This document shows positions 38,796 through 55,851 of a stretch of 64,000 nucleotides of DNA, piece after piece (within the stretch, counting starts at the first letter, position 1; the number at the start of each line of letters is the position of its first letter). The stretch is from Gammaproteobacteria bacterium (GTDB lineage Bacteria; Pseudomonadota; Gammaproteobacteria; Pseudomonadales; JADFDG01), in the NCBI GenBank assembly GCA_018262975.1, contig JADFDG010000006.1, positions 57,137-121,136 on the forward strand. Reading direction: 5' to 3'. Made by a program: the position numbers and the translations under genes. The notes beneath the pieces are model-generated. The model was not told the DNA's origin and did not search any database. It saw nothing but the letters and a program-made list of their open reading frames with translations.

Positions 38796-38799
38796 GGCT

Positions 38800-39378
38800 T
38801 CATGCGGCTTCCAGGCTGGCCAGAAAATCACCGATCGCGCCCAGCGTCATGACATGGGCCCACGGCACCTGCTTCAAAGCACCCTCCGGCATCACCGGAA
38901 CCTCCGCGGTCGACGGATCCTGCACGATCGGCATACCGCCGCAGCGCGCCACGTGCAGAAGGCCCGCCGCGCCATCCTCGTTCGCGCCGGTCAGCACGAC
39001 GGCGGCCAGCCGGTCGCAGTAGGCCTCGGCGGCGGACTCGAAGAGCACATCGATCGCCGGACGGCAGTACATCACCGGCGGATCGATGCTCAGGGCGAAT
39101 GTGCGGTCACGTTCGATCAGCGTGTGGTAGTTCGGCGGGCACACGTAGAGCACGCCGGGCTCCAGCGGCATCTTGTCTTCCACCTCGGCCACCTTCAGGC
39201 GCGTGCGGCCGCGCAGGACCTGCACCAGGGTGCTGATGGCATGCGGGTACTGGTGCTGGCAAAGCACCAGCGGCACGCCGATGCGCCAGGGCACCTTCTG
39301 CAGGATGGAGGACACCGCGCCGAGTCCTCCCCACGAGGCCCCGATCACCACGGCGTCGATTCCCGGCGCTCCCGGCAT
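38800..39378 (-). CDS. CheB-type methylesterase domain, no receiver domain
   Basis: 'VVIGASWGGLGAVSSILQ', 'VLCQHQYPHAIS', 'VVLTGANEDGAAGLLHV'. Confidence 0.9.
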   Translation of the reverse strand: MPGAPGIDAVVIGASWGGLGAVSSILQKVPWRIGVPLVLCQHQYPHAISTLVQVLRGRTRLKVAEVEDKMPLEPGVLYVCPPNYHTLIERDRTFALSIDPPVMYCRPAIDVLFESAAEAYCDRLAAVVLTGANEDGAAGLLHVARCGGMPIVQDPSTAEVPVMPEGALKQVPWAHVMTLGAIGDFLASLEAA

Positions 39379-39384
39379 CGCGCG

Positions 39385-39912
39385 TTACTGCTTGGCGCCG
39401 GGCGTGCCAGGCGGCACCTGGACGGCACTGACTTTCACCGTCTTTTCGCGCTCGTACGCCGCGCGGTGCTCCTGGGCCTGGCGGATCTTGCGCTCCAGCT
39501 CACGGCGCTGCTTGTCCAGCGAGAGGAAGAAATCGATCTTGCTGGCGAGGATCACCGGGTCGAGCGGCTTGAACAGGTAGTCCACGGCGCCGGCCTGGTA
39601 GCCCTTGAACACGTACTTCTGGTCCTTGTTGATCGCCGTCACGAACACGATGGGCACGTTCTTGGTCTTCGGGTTCGAGCGCATGATCTCCGCCACCTCG
39701 AAGCCGTCCATGCCGGGCATCTGCACGTCGAGCAGGACCAGGGAAATGTCCTGCTTGATGAGGACCTTCAGTGCCTCCGGCCCGGAATTGGCCTTGATCA
39801 GGTTGCGCCCGGGCGCCTCCAGGATAGCCTCCAGCGAATAGAGGTTCTCCGGGGTGTCGTCCACCATCAGGATGTTCTGGACGATTTCTTCGCTTTGCTG
39901 CGCTTCGCTCAT
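39385..39912 (-). CDS. Receiver-domain response regulator with C-terminal helical extension
   Basis: 'LMVDDTPENLYSLEAIL', 'LVLLDVQMPGMDGFEVAEIM', 'FVTAINKDQKYVFKGY'. Confidence 0.9.
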   Translation of the reverse strand: MSEAQQSEEIVQNILMVDDTPENLYSLEAILEAPGRNLIKANSGPEALKVLIKQDISLVLLDVQMPGMDGFEVAEIMRSNPKTKNVPIVFVTAINKDQKYVFKGYQAGAVDYLFKPLDPVILASKIDFFLSLDKQRRELERKIRQAQEHRAAYEREKTVKVSAVQVPPGTPGAKQ

Positions 39913-39920
39913 GGCACTAC

Positions 39921-40778
39921 TCAGATTCGGGTTTTCTTGCGGTAGATGCGGGCTTCCTTGACCAGCACCTCGAATTCATCCTCGCAGCCGGAAAAACGCA
40001 TCGTTTCCTTGCTGCCGAGGCACAGGATGCCGCCGATGTCCAGGCTGTCCCGGAACAGCGAGAACACCCGGCGCTGCAACTCGCGGTCGAAATAGATGAT
40101 CACGTTGCGGCACACCACCACCTGCATTTCGCCGAACACCTGGTCGGTCGCCAGGTCATGGTCGGCGAACACGATGTTCTTCTTCAGGCGCTGATCCATG
40201 ATCACGCTGTCGTACTTGGCAGTGTAGTAGTCGGAAAGGCTCGCCTTGCCGCCTGCCTTGAGGTAGTTCTCGCTGTACTGCTTGAACGACGCCAGCGGGT
40301 AGATGCCCTTGCGGGCCCTTTCCAGCACCACCTTGTCGATATCGGTCGCGTAGATCTGGGTGCGCTCGTAGAGACCCTCCTCCGTCAGGAGGATGGCCAT
40401 CGAGTAGATCTCCTCGCCGGTGGAAGAACCCGCGTGCCAGATCTTGATGAACGGGTAGGTTTTCAGGCGCGGGATGACTTCCTCGCGGAACGCCTTGTAG
40501 AACCACGGATCACGGAACATTTCCGTGACGTTTACGGTCATGTCGTTGAGCAGCGCCACGAAGAACTCGCGGTCGTGCACCACCCGCTCGATCATCTGCG
40601 AGATGTTCTTCAATCCCGACATGTGCAGGCGATGCTGCACGCGGCGCTTCACCGATGCCTTGCTGTACGAGCGGAAATCGTAGCCATACATCTGGTAGAT
40701 CGCCTCGAGCAGCAGGCGCAACTCGATGTCCTGCCGGTCGAGGTCTTCTTCACCAACGGGAACGACTTTTTCCGTCAT
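39921..40778 (-). CDS. CheR-type methyltransferase
   Basis: 'LNDMTVNVTEMFRDPWFYKAFREEVIP', 'IWHAGSSTGEEIYSMAILL', 'VVCRNVIIYFDRELQRRVF'. Confidence 0.93.
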   Translation of the reverse strand: MTEKVVPVGEEDLDRQDIELRLLLEAIYQMYGYDFRSYSKASVKRRVQHRLHMSGLKNISQMIERVVHDREFFVALLNDMTVNVTEMFRDPWFYKAFREEVIPRLKTYPFIKIWHAGSSTGEEIYSMAILLTEEGLYERTQIYATDIDKVVLERARKGIYPLASFKQYSENYLKAGGKASLSDYYTAKYDSVIMDQRLKKNIVFADHDLATDQVFGEMQVVVCRNVIIYFDRELQRRVFSLFRDSLDIGGILCLGSKETMRFSGCEDEFEVLVKEARIYRKKTRI

Positions 40779-40792
40779 CTTTCAGTACCCGC

Positions 40793-44503
<3,711 letters not shown>

Positions 44504-44808
44504 GGGGAAAGACTCCCTGGAAAATGGGGTGGCCGGAACCTGCGGGATGGATGTCCGGCCGGCTGCTTGTTGTTGTCGCGGTAACGTACCAACTCTTGCC
44601 TGTAGCGACAACAAGTTACGGTCACTACCTGCGGTGATGTCGCAGCCACCGCTCGACGTCCTGCAGGGAGTCTAGGGCGCCCGGCGGCGGGTGTCGCGGG
44701 GCATCCGTTGCGGCTTGCCGAAACCGACCCCGGGCTTGCCGCCGCTACCGGCGACACGCCCCACCCCGGGTCAGCGACCGGCGGCGGGGCATGGGCGACC
44801 GGCGGTCG

Positions 44809-45693
<885 letters not shown>

Positions 45694-45724
45694 CGGAAAA
45701 AACCTCGGGCGAATCGGCTGGCGT

Positions 45725-46513
45725 TCAGGTGACTTTCATGCGGCGCACGAGGCGCCGGTAGAGCGAGGGCAGGAAGCGCTGCAGCGGCACCACGATGCCT
45801 TCACGGCCGGCCACCACCACCTGGGGCTGCTCCTGCGCGAGAGCGGCCAGGATGCGCCGCGCACACTCGGCGGCTGGCATGCCGGAGGCCTGCAGGGGAT
45901 CCATCACACCGTGCTCGCGACCATCCCCTGACAGCGCGTGCAGCGAGACATCCGTGGCGATGGCACCCGGACAGACCATCAGCACGCGGATGCCATGGTC
46001 ATGTTCCTCGGCGCGCAATGCCTCGAAGAAACCGTGCAACGCGTGCTTGGAGGCCGCGTAGGTCGAGCGCAGCGGCGTGCTGACCAGGCCGACCAGGCTG
46101 GAGATCACCACGAAGCGTCCACCCTTCTGTCGTTGCATGACCGGCAGCACCGCCTTGGTCAGGCCGACAACACCGAAGTAGTTCACTTCCATGATCCGCC
46201 GGTCCACCGCGAGCACGGTTTCCGCGACGCGCGAGCGCTGCGAAATGCCGGCGTTGTTCACCAGTACGTCGATGCGGCCGAAGCGGGACAACACGTCCGC
46301 CGTAGCCCGGTCGAAGTCGCCGCCGGCCATGTCCAGCGGCAGCACGAAATGGTCGTCGGGACGTTCGCAGCGCGCGCGCACGCGCTCCAGTTCATCGGCG
46401 CGCCGCGCACTCAGCACCAGCCGGGCACCCTGGCGGCTGAAGGCCTCGGCCAGCGCGGCACCGATGCCCGAGGACGCCCCGGTGATCCAGACGACCTGGT
46501 TGTCATGGCGCAT
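45725..46513 (-). CDS. SDR family oxidoreductase
   Basis: '[29 protein letters not shown]', '[10 protein letters not shown]', '[11 protein letters not shown]'. Confidence 0.92.
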   Translation of the reverse strand: MRHDNQVVWITGASSGIGAALAEAFSRQGARLVLSARRADELERVRARCERPDDHFVLPLDMAGGDFDRATADVLSRFGRIDVLVNNAGISQRSRVAETVLAVDRRIMEVNYFGVVGLTKAVLPVMQRQKGGRFVVISSLVGLVSTPLRSTYAASKHALHGFFEALRAEEHDHGIRVLMVCPGAIATDVSLHALSGDGREHGVMDPLQASGMPAAECARRILAALAQEQPQVVVAGREGIVVPLQRFLPSLYRRLVRRMKVT

Positions 46514-46563
46514 GTGCACCCCGCGTTAGACCTGGGAGGGGCGCAAGGATACCATCGACCACC

Positions 46564-47577
46564 ATGAAGCTGCCCTCGAACCGCGCACTGGCAATCCTTG
46601 GCACCCTGGCGGTCCTGGCGATCATTGGCTGGGTCGCACTCCGGGACTCCCGCGTCCCCGCTGCCGCGGATGTGCACGGCGGCACCACGACGGCGCCGGG
46701 CGTCGACGCCCTGCCGCCACGGGTTGGCATCGATCAGGCGGCCGCCCGCCCTGTCGGCCCCTTGCCCGCCTCGCTCGCAGGCAGCCAGGCCCCGGGGGTG
46801 CGCGTCGATGCCGATGGCCGGCTGGTCATCGAGCCTGCCCTTCGCGACCTGTTCGAGTATTTCCTCAGCACGCTGGGCGAGGAAGGCCTGGAGGAAATCG
46901 GCGCCCGCCTGGCCATGCACCTGCGCAGTCACCTGCCACCGGAGGCCGCTGAACAGGCCTGGCAGATCTACAACGATTACCTCGGCTACCGGGCATCACT
47001 CGCCAACCAGCCCGCCGTGCCACTGGATGACCTCACCGTGACCCGCGCCCGACTCGAAGACGTCGCCGCCCTGCGTCGCGCCCAGCTCGGCAACGAAGTC
47101 GCCGACGCGTTCTTCGCCGCCGAGGAAGCCTACGACCGCTACACGCTGGAAAGCCTGCTGGTGCAGCGCGACAGCAACCTCGATGCCGACGCGAAGGCTG
47201 AACGCATCGCCGCACTGGAGGCGTCGCTGCCCGGGGAACTGCTCGCCGCGCGCCGCGAGGCAACCCGGATAGGTGACACCGGCGCCGAGGTCGAGCGCCT
47301 GCGCGCCGCCGGCGCCAGCGAGGCAGAAGTGTATGCCGCACGCGTTGACGCGCTTGGCGCGGATGCAGCCGAACGCCTCGCCGCGCTGGACCGCGAGGAA
47401 GCCCGCTGGAAAGCGCGCTACGACGACTATCGCCGCCAGCGCGCCGCCATCGTCGAAGCACCGGGCCTGTCGGCCGGCGATCGCGAACAACAGCTCGAAG
47501 CCCTGCGCGCCCGGCTGTTCGACGAACAGGAAATCCTCCGCGTCCGCGCCCTCGACGGCACCGCCGCCCCCATGTAG
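46564..47577 (+). CDS. Lipase secretion chaperone (Lif/LifO-type foldase)
   Basis: N-terminal TM, then 'ALRDLFEYFLSTLGEEGLEEI' matching the Lif signature region; long helical C-terminus. Confidence 0.82.
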   Translation: MKLPSNRALAILGTLAVLAIIGWVALRDSRVPAAADVHGGTTTAPGVDALPPRVGIDQAAARPVGPLPASLAGSQAPGVRVDADGRLVIEPALRDLFEYFLSTLGEEGLEEIGARLAMHLRSHLPPEAAEQAWQIYNDYLGYRASLANQPAVPLDDLTVTRARLEDVAALRRAQLGNEVADAFFAAEEAYDRYTLESLLVQRDSNLDADAKAERIAALEASLPGELLAARREATRIGDTGAEVERLRAAGASEAEVYAARVDALGADAAERLAALDREEARWKARYDDYRRQRAAIVEAPGLSAGDREQQLEALRARLFDEQEILRVRALDGTAAPM

Positions 47578-47641
47578 AGAGGGGGCCATGCCCCCGACCG
47601 CTCCTTCCGGAAAACGGTCGGGTGCATGGCCCCCTCCCCAC
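47574..47641. repeat. GTAG-type palindromic repeat, copy 3 (inverted pair)
   Basis: GTAGAGAGGGGGCCATGCCCCCGACCG ... CGGTCGGGTGCATGGCCCCCTCCCCAC; 24/27 complementary. Confidence 0.88.
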
Positions 47642-47651
47642 GAAGAGCGCG

Positions 47652-48860
47652 TTACTTGAGTTCGCGCGAACTCAGGCCCAGCACGGTGCGCGCCACGATC
47701 AGCTGCTGGATCTGCTGCGTGCCCTCGAAGATGTCGATGATCTTCGAATCGCGCGCGAACTTCTCCACCAGCAACTCCTCGCTGTAACCGAGGTTGCCGA
47801 GGATCTCCACGCAGCGCAGCGTCACGTAATTGCCGGTGCGGCCGGCCTTGGCCTTGCAGATAGCCGCCTCTTTCGAGTTCGGCTGGCCGTTGTCGGCCAT
47901 CCACGCGGCTTTCAGCGACAGCAGGCGGGAGGCCTCGAGGTCGGCTTCCATGCGGTACAGCTCGGCCTCGATGGCCGGCACGCTCCACACGCTGCCCGCC
48001 CACGACAGCTCCACGCCTTCCTTCTTCAGCACCTCGTAGGTGATGTCCAGCGCCGCGCGGGCTACGCCCAGCGCCATCGCCGCCACCTGCGGACGGGTGT
48101 TGTCGAAGGTCTGCATCACGCCGCCGAAGGCCTTCTTGCGCGCCTCCTCGGTGTCGGCGATTTCCGGCGAACCGAGGATGTTCTCCTTCGGGATGTGGCA
48201 GTTCTCGAACAGCAAAGCGGCGGTGTCGGAAATGCGCAGCCCCATCTTGTGCTCGACGCGCACCAGGTGCAGGCCGGGCGCGCCCTGCTCGACGATGAAC
48301 GACTTGATCGCCGCCTTGCCCTTGCTCTTGTCGAGCGTGGCCCACACGACGATGGCGTCGCCACGCTGGCCGGCGGTGCAGAAGATCTTCTCGCCGTTCA
48401 GCACCCAGTGGTCACCGTCGAGTTTCGCGGTGGTCTGCACGTTGGCCGAGTCGGAGCCGGTGCCCGGCTCGGTGATGGCCATGGCGCAGTACTTCTTGCC
48501 CCACTTTTCCTTCTGCTCCGGCGTGCCCACCGCGGCGATCGCCGCGTTGCCCAGGCCCACGCCCGGGATCGACAACATCAGGCCGCAGCAGCCAGCGGCC
48601 ATCTCGGCCGTGCTGACAATGCCCATCATGTTGTTGGCGTTCTTGATGCCGTCTTCCTTCTTGCCGGCCGCGGTGGCGGCGGTGGCGGCATTGCCGCTGC
48701 GGCCGTTGATCATGGCGGCCAGCGGCTGCAGCTCCGGCACCGAGTCGGCGTGCTCGAGCTTGTCGTACTTGCGCGCGATCGGGCGCAGGAAGGTCTGGGC
48801 CCCCATGCGCGACATCTGCTGCATGGTCAGGACTTTTTGCGGCAGTTCGAGATTGATCAT
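47652..48860 (-). CDS. Acyl-CoA dehydrogenase family protein
   Basis: 'MAITEPGTGSDSANVQTTAKLDGDHWVLNGEKIFCTAGQRGD', 'IFEGTQQIQQLIVARTVLG'. Confidence 0.93.
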   Translation of the reverse strand: MINLELPQKVLTMQQMSRMGAQTFLRPIARKYDKLEHADSVPELQPLAAMINGRSGNAATAATAAGKKEDGIKNANNMMGIVSTAEMAAGCCGLMLSIPGVGLGNAAIAAVGTPEQKEKWGKKYCAMAITEPGTGSDSANVQTTAKLDGDHWVLNGEKIFCTAGQRGDAIVVWATLDKSKGKAAIKSFIVEQGAPGLHLVRVEHKMGLRISDTAALLFENCHIPKENILGSPEIADTEEARKKAFGGVMQTFDNTRPQVAAMALGVARAALDITYEVLKKEGVELSWAGSVWSVPAIEAELYRMEADLEASRLLSLKAAWMADNGQPNSKEAAICKAKAGRTGNYVTLRCVEILGNLGYSEELLVEKFARDSKIIDIFEGTQQIQQLIVARTVLGLSSRELK

Positions 48861-48884
48861 GTTCGTATGCTCCTGTCGTCTGCC

Positions 48885-49997
48885 TTAAACCGCGGCGGCG
48901 CCTTCGAGGATGCCGACCGCGCGGAGGTTGCGGTACCACTGCTCCACCGGGTGCTCGCGGGTGAAACCGTGGCCACCGAGCAGCTGCACGCCGTTGGTGC
49001 CGATCTCCATCGCCTTCTCCGCGCACAATACGCGCGCCAGATACGCCTCCTTGTGGAAATCCAGGCCCTGCTCGGCGCGCGAGGCCGCGCGCCACACCAG
49101 CAGGCGCATGCCATCGAGTTCGATGGCGATGTTGGCGACCATGAACGCCACCGCCTGGCGGTGCGAGATCGGCTCGCCGAAGGCCACGCGCTCGTTCACG
49201 TACGGCACCACGTAGTCGAGTACCGCCTGGCAGGTGCCTACCGCGAGTGCACAGGCGGCCAGGCGCGACAGGTCAACCAGCCGCTGCAGGTTGAAGGCCT
49301 TCTCGCCTTCACCCAGCTTCGCGCTGGCCGGCACCTTCACGTTCTCCAGCGTCATGCGGCTGACTTCGATGGGCTTGAGGCCCATGTACTCTTCTTTCGC
49401 GAACGACACACCGGCCGCACCCTGCTCGACGATGAACGCCTGCGGGCCTTCGGCACCGGCATCGGCGACCACCAGCACGAACTTCGCGCTCGCGCCGAGG
49501 ATGACCATCGACTTCACGCCGTTGAGCACGTAGTCGTTGCCCTGCCTGGCCGCCTTCGTCTCGAGTTTCTCCGGCACGAAGGTGGCACGCGGCTCCATGA
49601 GTGCGACGGTGGCCGGCACGAACTCCTCGCTGGCCAGCGCACCCAGGTACTTCTCCTGCTGCGCGGCGGAGCCCTGGTCGACCAGCGTGTTGACGAAGCC
49701 CTGCGGGGTCATCACCGCCAGCGCGATGGCGAAATCACCGTGCGCGAGGTCCTCGGCATTGAGTACGTTGGACACCGGCGAACGCGGCATGCCGGCGCCG
49801 CCAAAGTCCTCGGGGATCGGCAGCAGCGCCAGGCCCAGGTCAGCAGCCTTGCGCAGGAAGCCGGCGGGCAGCGCCTGGTCCAGGTCGGCCTTCTTCGAAA
49901 TACTGCGGATTTCCGACTGCGCGAAGCGGCGCATGTTCTCGCGCGTGATGCGCTGGTCTTCGCTCAGGGTCAGGTCGAACAACTGTTCACCAGCCAT
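48885..49997 (-). CDS. Acyl-CoA dehydrogenase family protein
   Basis: 'LPAGFLRKAADLGLALLPIPEDFGGAGM', 'LLGGHGFTREHPVEQWYRNLRAVGILEG'. Confidence 0.9.
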   Translation of the reverse strand: MAGEQLFDLTLSEDQRITRENMRRFAQSEIRSISKKADLDQALPAGFLRKAADLGLALLPIPEDFGGAGMPRSPVSNVLNAEDLAHGDFAIALAVMTPQGFVNTLVDQGSAAQQEKYLGALASEEFVPATVALMEPRATFVPEKLETKAARQGNDYVLNGVKSMVILGASAKFVLVVADAGAEGPQAFIVEQGAAGVSFAKEEYMGLKPIEVSRMTLENVKVPASAKLGEGEKAFNLQRLVDLSRLAACALAVGTCQAVLDYVVPYVNERVAFGEPISHRQAVAFMVANIAIELDGMRLLVWRAASRAEQGLDFHKEAYLARVLCAEKAMEIGTNGVQLLGGHGFTREHPVEQWYRNLRAVGILEGAAAV

Positions 49998-50147
49998 AAC
50001 GGGTCCTCGTGGCGGGGATTGGTCAGGCACGCACGGCAATCAAACGCGCGTTTGAGTGGCGGATGCTTGCACGCGCCACCGGTGCCGACAAGTGTCCGAA
50101 TCTGCCAGCCCCACGATCGAATCGGTCATCCGGGCGACGAGCTCCGT

Positions 50148-50933
50148 TCAGCGTGCGGCGAGGGGAAACAAAAGCCGCGACCAGTGTTTAAGCGCTACAT
50201 CGTGTTCCCGCCATTGCGGGTTCAGGACCGCCAGGCGGCGGTAGAAGCCGGCACCGTGGTTCATGTGCTCCACGTGCGCCAGCTCGTGCAACAGGATCGC
50301 ATCGCACAGCACCGGCGGCAGGGCGGCCAACCACAGGTTCAGGCGCAGCGTCACGTCACGGCGCCCGTCGGCACCACGCCTTCCGGCGCAGGTGCCCCAG
50401 GTGGCGCGCATCCAGCGCAGGTCGATGCGCTTGAGCCGGTGCGGCAGGCAATGTTCCCCGAACAGGGCCTGCGCACGCGACTCGAGCAGCGGCACCGCCT
50501 GCCGGCGGTGCCACGCCTGCACGGCCATCCGCCATTGCCGTGCGGTGTGTCCCGCCGACAGGGGCAACGCCAGCACACCGTCGGCGAGCGCGCCGCCACG
50601 CGCGCCACCACCGGCCAACTGCACCGACTCACCACGCCAGAACCAGTGGCCGCCCTCGCCCCACTCAGGTTCCCAGGGCGGGTTGGCCCGGGCATCCGCC
50701 ACCTTGCGGAGCACCCACGCCCGGTGGCGATCGAGAAACGCAGCCACCTCGCGAGTGTCGGCCCACAGCGGCGCACGCACCTCCACCCGGCCGAGGGCAC
50801 TCACGTGCAGGGCCAGGCTACGCCGGCGCGGCGAACGCACCACGTCCACGTCGATAACCCGCCGCCCGGCAGGTGTTTCATCGGCCAGGCTGGCCTCCGG
50901 GAGAGGCAGGTCGAACTGCACGCGGTGTATCAC
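50148..50933 (-). CDS. YgjP-like (DUF45) metallopeptidase
   Basis: 'LLHELAHVEHMNHGAGFYRRLAVLNPQW'; GTG 50933 preferred because the longer ORF overlaps the divergent gene. Confidence 0.82.
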   Translation of the reverse strand: MIHRVQFDLPLPEASLADETPAGRRVIDVDVVRSPRRRSLALHVSALGRVEVRAPLWADTREVAAFLDRHRAWVLRKVADARANPPWEPEWGEGGHWFWRGESVQLAGGGARGGALADGVLALPLSAGHTARQWRMAVQAWHRRQAVPLLESRAQALFGEHCLPHRLKRIDLRWMRATWGTCAGRRGADGRRDVTLRLNLWLAALPPVLCDAILLHELAHVEHMNHGAGFYRRLAVLNPQWREHDVALKHWSRLLFPLAAR

Positions 50934-50997
50934 CCCTCGGACTGCTAGAATCAGCCAATACCGCAACGACAGCGCACAGCCGGGTGGACCGCACGCC

Positions 50998-51573
50998 ATG
51001 AAGGAATTCACTGACGACGACGAACAGGCCCTCATGGTACTGCTCGACGAGTTCGCCAGCGAGGACACCCTCGACTACGCCGCGGCCCATGGCCTGGTGT
51101 GCGCCGTGGTGGCTGGCCCCGATGTCGCCGAGGAAACGTGGCTGGCCACCGTGTTCGACGGCCAGCCGGCCTTTCCGGAGGCCGGGCAGGACGCCCGCTG
51201 TGTCGAATTGCTGCGCCTGCTGCACGCCGACATCGCCCACCGTTTCTACGGGAATGAGCGCATCCGGCTGCCCTGCCCCCTGCGTCCAGGCCACGAACGC
51301 CTGGAATCCTGGGCGGTCGGCTTCATGGAGGGTGTGTTCCTCAACGAGGAGGATTGGCTGGGTGACGATGCCGACCCCGAAGTCGCCCACCTGGTGCTGC
51401 CGGTGATGGTGGAATCCGATCTCATCGACCTGCCCGAGACCCAGGAGATCCGTCGCAACCGCAGCCTGCGGGAAGCCATGGTGCGCGAGATCCCGGAAAA
51501 CCTCACCGACCTCTACCTGTTGTTCCACGGTGGCAAGGCTGACCAGGAGGACGGCGCCCCCGATCCGGCCTGA
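50998..51573 (+). CDS. YecA/UPF0149 family protein
   Basis: 'DYAAAHGLVCAVVAGPDVAEETWLATVF', 'WAVGFMEGVFLNEEDWLG'. Confidence 0.75.
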   Translation: MKEFTDDDEQALMVLLDEFASEDTLDYAAAHGLVCAVVAGPDVAEETWLATVFDGQPAFPEAGQDARCVELLRLLHADIAHRFYGNERIRLPCPLRPGHERLESWAVGFMEGVFLNEEDWLGDDADPEVAHLVLPVMVESDLIDLPETQEIRRNRSLREAMVREIPENLTDLYLLFHGGKADQEDGAPDPA

Positions 51574-51686
51574 AATGGCTCCAGGGCACACGACCCGACG
51601 TCAAACGACTTTAAATAACCCTCGTAACTGGCTGTATCAAAAGCCATTTGCTTGCGGATCCCCTGCCGCGACGCCATACTGGCACC

Positions 51687-52307
51687 ATGACCCGCCCATT
51701 GCTCGTCTTGCTGCTGCTCCTGACCTTCGCCAGCGAAGCGCTGGCCGAGAAGGTGCAGGTGTATCGCAAGGAAGACGGCACACTCCTTTTCACCAACCGC
51801 CCGCCCTCGCTGGTCCGTGAGCCCGGCATGCGACTGCTGGAAACACGCGTCTACGGCGACGACCACTACGCACGCAAGCCAGGCAAGCTCACCGCCAGGC
51901 GCCGCGACGCCTACGACGACATCATTGCCAGCGCGGCGCGCCGCTGGGACGTCGACTTCGCCCTCGTGAAAGCCGTGGTCCACGCCGAGTCAGCCTTTGA
52001 CCCCGAGGCGGTGTCTCGGGCCGGCGCCCGCGGGCTCATGCAACTGATGCCGCAAACCGCTGCCATGCTGCAGGTCACCGATATCCACGACCCGCGCGAG
52101 AACATCAACGGCGGCGCACGCTACCTGCGCATGATGCTCGACAAGTTCCGCGGCAATGTCCGCAACGCACTGGCCGCCTACAACGCCGGCCCGGGCAACG
52201 TGCAGAAGTACGGGGGCATCCCGCCGTTCGCGGAGACGAAGAACTATGTCGCGCGGGTGGTGGAGTTGTCCGAGCAGTACCGCGAATTGCGGCTGGCGCA
52301 GCGGTGA
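51687..52307 (+). CDS. Lytic transglycosylase (SLT domain)
   Basis: Signal peptide, then 'VHAESAFDPEAVSRAGARGLMQLMPQTAAMLQVTDIHDPRENINGGARYL...ALAAYNAGPGNVQKYGGIPPF'. Confidence 0.93.
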   Translation: MTRPLLVLLLLLTFASEALAEKVQVYRKEDGTLLFTNRPPSLVREPGMRLLETRVYGDDHYARKPGKLTARRRDAYDDIIASAARRWDVDFALVKAVVHAESAFDPEAVSRAGARGLMQLMPQTAAMLQVTDIHDPRENINGGARYLRMMLDKFRGNVRNALAAYNAGPGNVQKYGGIPPFAETKNYVARVVELSEQYRELRLAQR

Positions 52308-52401
52308 GTGACACCGCCGACGCAATGAGTACAGACAGTCGCGGAAGACGACCGTGCAGCACGACCTGCTGCACGGCGCATCTGAGCGCGACAGGATCAG
52401 T

Positions 52402-54774
<2,373 letters not shown>

Positions 54775-54984
54775 AGCGCAATCCTCTTCATTGTGTGACG
54801 GGGCGGTAACGAGGCAGCCGCGGGGGACGTCGACGGGCAATGCCCTGCTCACTACCTGGATGCCCGGGTGCCTTGTGGGCACGGCCGGGACAGGGGCATT
54901 CTAATGGAAAAGGCGCGTACTCCGGCCGTACATCACGGAAATGAACACCAGCCATACATCGGCTGAATAATTCTTATATTTCAT

Positions 54985-55818
54985 ATGGATAACAAGATGT
55001 CGAAGCGTCATGCCTTCTTTGTGTCGGATGGCACCGGTATCACCGCCGAAGCCTTGGGCCTGAGCCTGCTCAGCCAGTTTTCTCACGTCACCTTTGAAAG
55101 GACCACCCTGCCCTTCATCGACAGCGTGGACAAGGCGCGCGAAGCCACCGCACAGATCGACAAGGCCGCCCAGGAGGGAGACGGTCGCCCGCTGGTCTTC
55201 GATACCATCGTCGACCAGGGTGTGCGAGCAGAACTGGCCAAGGCCAATGCCTTCTTCGTCGATATCTTCGGCACTTTCCTGAAGCCGCTTGAACAGGAAC
55301 TGACCACCCACTCGTCCTACAGCGTGGGCAAGTCGCATGCGATCAGCGACCGCCAGGCATACAAGACACGCATCGATGCGGTGCACTTCGCACTGGACAA
55401 CGATGACGGTGCCCGCACCCGCCACTACGACCAGGCGGACATCATACTGGTCGGCGTGTCCCGCTCGGGCAAGACACCGACCAGCCTTTACCTCGCCTTG
55501 CAGTACGGACTGCGCGCTGCCAACTACCCGCTCACCGAGGAAGACCTGGACGGCGAGACGCTGCCCAAGGTGCTCAAGCCCTACAAGTCGAAGATCTTCG
55601 GGTTGCTGGTGGATGCCGACCGCCTTGCCGCGATCCGCAATGAACGGATGCCCGGGAGCAAGTATGCGTCACCGCGGCAGTGCGAGATTGAAGTGCGGGC
55701 CGCACAGACCATCTACAAGCGCGAGCATTTGCCGTGCATGGATGTGACGGAACTGTCGGTGGAGGAGATCGCCAGCCGGATCATGCAGCTGACCGGTATC
55801 AAGCGGCGGCTGTCCTGA
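54985..55818 (+). CDS. ppsR: PEP synthase regulatory kinase/phosphotransferase (DUF299)
   Basis: '[22 protein letters not shown]', '[30 protein letters not shown]'; divergent from ppsA. Alternative start ATG 54997. Confidence 0.93.
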   Translation: MDNKMSKRHAFFVSDGTGITAEALGLSLLSQFSHVTFERTTLPFIDSVDKAREATAQIDKAAQEGDGRPLVFDTIVDQGVRAELAKANAFFVDIFGTFLKPLEQELTTHSSYSVGKSHAISDRQAYKTRIDAVHFALDNDDGARTRHYDQADIILVGVSRSGKTPTSLYLALQYGLRAANYPLTEEDLDGETLPKVLKPYKSKIFGLLVDADRLAAIRNERMPGSKYASPRQCEIEVRAAQTIYKREHLPCMDVTELSVEEIASRIMQLTGIKRRLS

Positions 55819-55823
55819 ACGAA

Positions 55824-55847
55824 GCGGGCGCCTGCAAGGGCGCCCGC
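55824..55847. terminator. Candidate terminator hairpin between convergent genes
   Basis: GCGGGCGCC-tgcaag-GGCGCCCGC; no strong T-run. Confidence 0.4.
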
Positions 55848-55851
55848 CTGG

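Noticed and set aside
36024-38852. 942-aa plus-strand ORF opposite the REC-GGDEF-EAL and REC-PilZ genes
   Set aside because: Antisense shadow of two domain-supported genes.
47622-50948. 1108-aa plus-strand ORF opposite the acyl-CoA dehydrogenases and YgjP-like gene
   Set aside because: Spans three well-supported minus-strand genes; composition typical of an antisense shadow ORF.
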